Below are positions 61,675 to 64,000 of a stretch of DNA of 64,000 nucleotides, piece by piece. Below the pieces are notes generated by a model. It did no database searches. It had not been told where the DNA came from and saw only the letters and a list, made by a program, of their open reading frames with translations. Within the stretch, counting starts at the first letter, position 1, and each line of letters begins with the position of its first letter. Position numbers and translations under genes: made by a program. The stretch is from Synechococcus sp. PROS-7-1 (lineage in GTDB: Bacteria; Cyanobacteriota; Cyanobacteriia; PCC-6307; Cyanobiaceae), in contig NZ_CP047945.1 in the NCBI RefSeq assembly GCF_014279795.1, positions 2,066,572-2,130,571 of the forward strand, in the 5' to 3' direction.

Positions 61675-62369
61675 CTGACGAGGTCGACAAAGGTTTCCAT
61701 CACAAGATCCGGGGTGTGCTGGACATCAACACCCCGGGCTACCAGCTCGGGCAAAAGAAGCGGGGCGTCGCCTCCGCAAAGCCAGACAGTGCTAGGGCAA
61801 CGGCGATGAGCACCTTGGATCAAACCCAACAGGCTTTGAAGAACACCTTGGGTCATGGCACTCGCTGTGTCAGCCGGGAGGTTCGGGCTTACATCGATGC
61901 TGGGCACATCAGGCTCCACCACGGGCAGGGCGACAGTCCCCTCACTCATGGCCTGCAGTTGAAGACGCAACCCCGCGCAGAGCCATCCTCCGCCAAAGCA
62001 TCCAGCGGAGGTGACGCGCGTCAGGCTGAGCACCGTTCCTGCATCAACCACCATCAAATCGTCACCGCCGCCGGATCGAAGCCAGGCCCCCCATCCGGCG
62101 AGAGCACGGTCGATGCCCAGCCAGGGCGGCACATCGTTCAGAGGCACCTGATCAAGCTGAAGTTGCTGGTCACCATGGCGTGAGAATGCAGCAGGGACCT
62201 TTCCGACGGCAGCCCACCGATCAGGGACTGAAGCATCCAGCAGTGGTTCAACGATCGGATCGGTGTGGCGAAAACTCCATGGAGATGATTCAGCGCGTTC
62301 GGCCCAATGCCAGCGTGAATTACCGATCAGCAGGCATCGCTGGGGACTCACCTCCTCAAATGCCGTCAC
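61671..62369 (-). CDS. coaX: type III pantothenate kinase
   Basis: 232 aa. N-terminal P-loop-like LLIGNSRWHWA, LGIDRALAGWGAW, the ASKHA motif DLMVVDAGTVLSLTRVT near residue 105, GGGWLCAGLRLQLQAM and ADTASAMTQGVLQ near 168-180, then STVWLCGGDAPLLLPEL. Type III PanK phosphorylates pantothenate, the first CoA step, and is not inhibited by CoA. It overlaps the end of cysH by 14 bp. Confidence 0.92.
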   Translation of the reverse strand: MTAFEEVSPQRCLLIGNSRWHWAERAESSPWSFRHTDPIVEPLLDASVPDRWAAVGKVPAAFSRHGDQQLQLDQVPLNDVPPWLGIDRALAGWGAWLRSGGGDDLMVVDAGTVLSLTRVTSAGCFGGGWLCAGLRLQLQAMSEGTVALPVVEPDVPSIDVSPNLPADTASAMTQGVLQSLLGLIQGAHRRCPSTVWLCGGDAPLLLPELVARGVDVQHTPDLVMETFVDLVS

Positions 62370-63108
62370 CCATCACCCCAGGCACGTGAATGCCGCACTC
62401 CTGTCTCTGGCCACCAAACCGGGTGCTGCGTCCCTCGGCATCCACACCGTCTGGAGCACTGGAATGCCAATCACCAACGGTGGAATAGCCCTGATCAAAG
62501 AGAGGATGCTGGGGCAACTCGTGCTCCTGCATGTAATAGAAGATGTCTCTGTTGGTCCAATGCAGGAGCGGCCTCAGGGAGAGGCGACCACGAATCGGAT
62601 CAAGCACCGTCATCGTGCTTCTCAGGTCGGTCTGTCCGCTGCGCACCCCACTCCCCCAGCAGCGCACAGCGTGGCGATCGAGAGCGCTCTCGAGGGGATC
62701 AACTTTGCGTAGGCGCAAGTAGAGATCAAGGTCACTGTCGCTTCCTGTTTCCCAAAGTCGCCCGTGAAGGGCCTCCATCCTTGCTGGGGAAAGAGACGAC
62801 TGAACAACGACGGGTTCGAGGCCGAGACGGTCGCAGAGGGTTTCGGCGTAGCGATAGGTCTCTGGGGGTAAATAGCCGGTATCCACCCAGATCACCGGCA
62901 CCGATTCAGCGCCTGGCAAGCCTGCCAGCATGTGTAAGAGCACGGACGACTGGATCCCGAAGCTCGTGGTCATTGCGAATCCCGACCCGAATTGCTCCCG
63001 CGCCCACTGCAACCGCTGCGCAGGCTCCAGTGCCTCAAGCGCCTCCCTCTGAAGCGTCAGCTGGGCGGATTCACCGCCGGAGTCCAAGCCGGCGGCAGCG
63101 CTAGTCAT
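62356..63108 (-). CDS. cysH: phosphoadenylyl-sulfate (PAPS) reductase
   Basis: 250 aa from ATG 63108; further ATGs up to 63210 add a non-homologous N-terminus. Signature ATTSFG-like AMTTSFGIQSSVLLHM near residue 44, VIWVDTGYLPPETYRYAE, RCWGSGVRSGQTDLRS and the C-terminal ECGIH catalytic cysteine. The Cys-Cys pairs for a 4Fe-4S cluster seen in APS reductases are absent, so it is the PAPS type, using thioredoxin. It reduces PAPS to sulfite for cysteine synthesis. Overlaps coaX. Confidence 0.93.
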   Translation of the reverse strand: MTSAAAGLDSGGESAQLTLQREALEALEPAQRLQWAREQFGSGFAMTTSFGIQSSVLLHMLAGLPGAESVPVIWVDTGYLPPETYRYAETLCDRLGLEPVVVQSSLSPARMEALHGRLWETGSDSDLDLYLRLRKVDPLESALDRHAVRCWGSGVRSGQTDLRSTMTVLDPIRGRLSLRPLLHWTNRDIFYYMQEHELPQHPLFDQGYSTVGDWHSSAPDGVDAEGRSTRFGGQRQECGIHVPGVMGDGI

Positions 63109-63197
63109 CGGAATGATGCCGTTCCTCATCAGTGCATTCTCATACGCCGGGGTGACCGGGGGCCTGCCTAAGGTCGGAGCAAGAACATGCGGATCCA

Positions 63198-64000
63198 TTG
63201 ACGCAAGCACCCAATCCGCAGGAGCACCCGATCCTCGTGGTTGGCGGAGGATTCGCAGGGCTATCCACCCTGCAAGCGTTCAGCAGGGTGCATCCCCGCC
63301 CACCCCTCGTCTTGATCGAACCCCGATCAAGGTTCGTCTTTGTCCCCCTCCTCTACGAACTGTTCAGCGGGGAGCTGCAGGGATGGGAAGTCGCCCCCGA
63401 CTACGGGCAACTCTTGCAAGGGCGGGGGATCAGCCACATTCAGGACTCGGTCTGCTCCGTCAACCTTGAAGATCACGTCGTCACAACAGCAGGTGGTCAC
63501 CAGTTGCCCTACAGCCAACTGGTGCTGGCCACTGGAGCAGTGCCGGATGACTTCGGAATCCCTGGCGTCCGCGAGCACGCCTTGCGCTTCCATGCCTTGG
63601 AAGACCTTCCGCCACTTCATGCGCGCTTGAGAGACCTGCGCAACCGTCCCTCCGGAACAAGCACGCTCGTGATTGTTGGGGCTGGTCCCACGGGCGTCGA
63701 ACTCGCGTGCAAACTCGTTGACCTGCTGGAAGGGGCAGCCCGCGTTCATCTCGTTGAACAGGGAGAGCAGATCCTGGCTCGCTCACGGGCCTTCAACCGA
63801 GAGCAAGCTGAGCGCGCCTTGCAAAAACGTGACATCACAGTTCATCTGAAGACACGCGTTCTCAATGTGGTTCCAAATGCTGTGCGATGGAGTGGCGTTG
63901 ACGGCGAGATGGAGCAGCCCCACGACGGTCTGATCTGGACGGCAGGCAGTCGGCCCAACATCCCTGATTTGCTGCCTTCCGTTGCACCTCATCACAAGCG
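63198..64000 (+). CDS. type II NADH dehydrogenase-like flavoprotein (3' end cut by window edge)
   Basis: At least 267 aa from TTG 63198 (start codon uncertain), open to the window end. FAD-binding site ILVVGGGFAGLSTLQ near residues 12-26; FVPLLYELFSGELQGWEVAPDY; YSQLVLATGAVPDDFGIPGV; a second dinucleotide site LVIVGAGPTGVELACKLVD near 155-173; and LIWTAGSRPN. This is the NDH-2/Ndb family (pyridine nucleotide-disulfide oxidoreductase), which passes electrons from NAD(P)H to quinone without pumping protons. Also possibly a sulfide-quinone reductase relative. It is divergent from cysH. Confidence 0.87.
   Translation, partial: MTQAPNPQEHPILVVGGGFAGLSTLQAFSRVHPRPPLVLIEPRSRFVFVPLLYELFSGELQGWEVAPDYGQLLQGRGISHIQDSVCSVNLEDHVVTTAGGHQLPYSQLVLATGAVPDDFGIPGVREHALRFHALEDLPPLHARLRDLRNRPSGTSTLVIVGAGPTGVELACKLVDLLEGAARVHLVEQGEQILARSRAFNREQAERALQKRDITVHLKTRVLNVVPNAVRWSGVDGEMEQPHDGLIWTAGSRPNIPDLLPSVAPHHK

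Overview
The window reads as the chromosome of a marine Synechococcus-type picocyanobacterium. The evidence is a phycobilisome rod-core linker (CpcG) and a CpcS/CpeS-type bilin lyase, PsbX, Ycf66, a high-light-inducible protein, the SufR/sufBCDS iron-sulfur system, a ferredoxin-thioredoxin reductase catalytic subunit, and a circularly permuted two-piece tmRNA with the tag ANNIVRFSRQAAPVAA. GC content is fairly high, gene packing is dense with many ATGA-type overlaps, and GTG/TTG starts are common. No insertion sequence, prophage, CRISPR array or rRNA operon is visible. Layout: 0-3.1 kb holds a DnaJ-type chaperone cut by the left edge, a thioredoxin-like protein and a SulP (BicA-like) transporter. 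3.1-8.7 kb is a patchy, AT-richer accessory stretch. It has an arsH gene broken by a 5-bp tandem duplication (with a candidate ArsR operator at its start), small exported or unknown proteins, an SDR enzyme, a cupin and an outer-membrane beta-barrel protein. 8.7-9.05 kb is the permuted tmRNA gene. 9-20 kb is housekeeping: an RlmL-like methyltransferase, a YqjE/YqjD-like pair, SMC, a PRC-barrel protein, MsrB, an LpxB-related protein, tRNA-Leu(GAG), AccC and YggT. 20-31.9 kb carries psbX, ycf66, two tandem beta-propeller-like lipoproteins, an HLIP, a BacA/SbmA-like ABC transporter, a HIT protein, ComM, rpsU (below the usual ORF length cut-off), a DUF3747 protein, peptide deformylase and two serine hydrolases. 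31.9-36 kb pairs MtnA with a fuculose-aldolase-like class II aldolase, suggesting a DHAP-shunt type methylthioadenosine salvage, followed by GltS and a methyltransferase. 36-43.1 kb is the iron-sulfur block: ftrC-sufB-sufC-sufD-sufS on the minus strand, and an FBP aldolase plus sufR on the plus strand, with a perfect inverted repeat in the divergent region as candidate SufR operator. 43.1-46.4 kb holds the bilin lyase, cpcG and a DUF4912 protein. 46.4-50 kb holds a PLD-family lipoprotein with an EF-hand-like loop. Its 3' end is repeated about 1 kb downstream, flanking an AT-rich membrane-protein gene and a micro-ORF with an 11-C tract, just before an alpha/beta hydrolase. 50-64 kb carries pgm, an RND efflux operon, a RarA-methyltransferase-like fusion, a DUF1400-like exported protein, a phosphopantetheinyl transferase, PrxQ/Bcp, CoaX, CysH and a type II NADH dehydrogenase-like flavoprotein cut by the right edge. 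How the genes work together: the strongest functional clusters are Suf/FTR (iron-sulfur assembly and redox regulation under SufR), the phycobilisome assembly pair, the RND pump operon, and the MtnA-aldolase salvage pair. The most noteworthy sequence-level events are the arsH frameshift by tandem duplication and the PLD tail duplication around a probable insertion. I did not see a clearly undescribed defence or mobile system; the best leads are listed in the findings.
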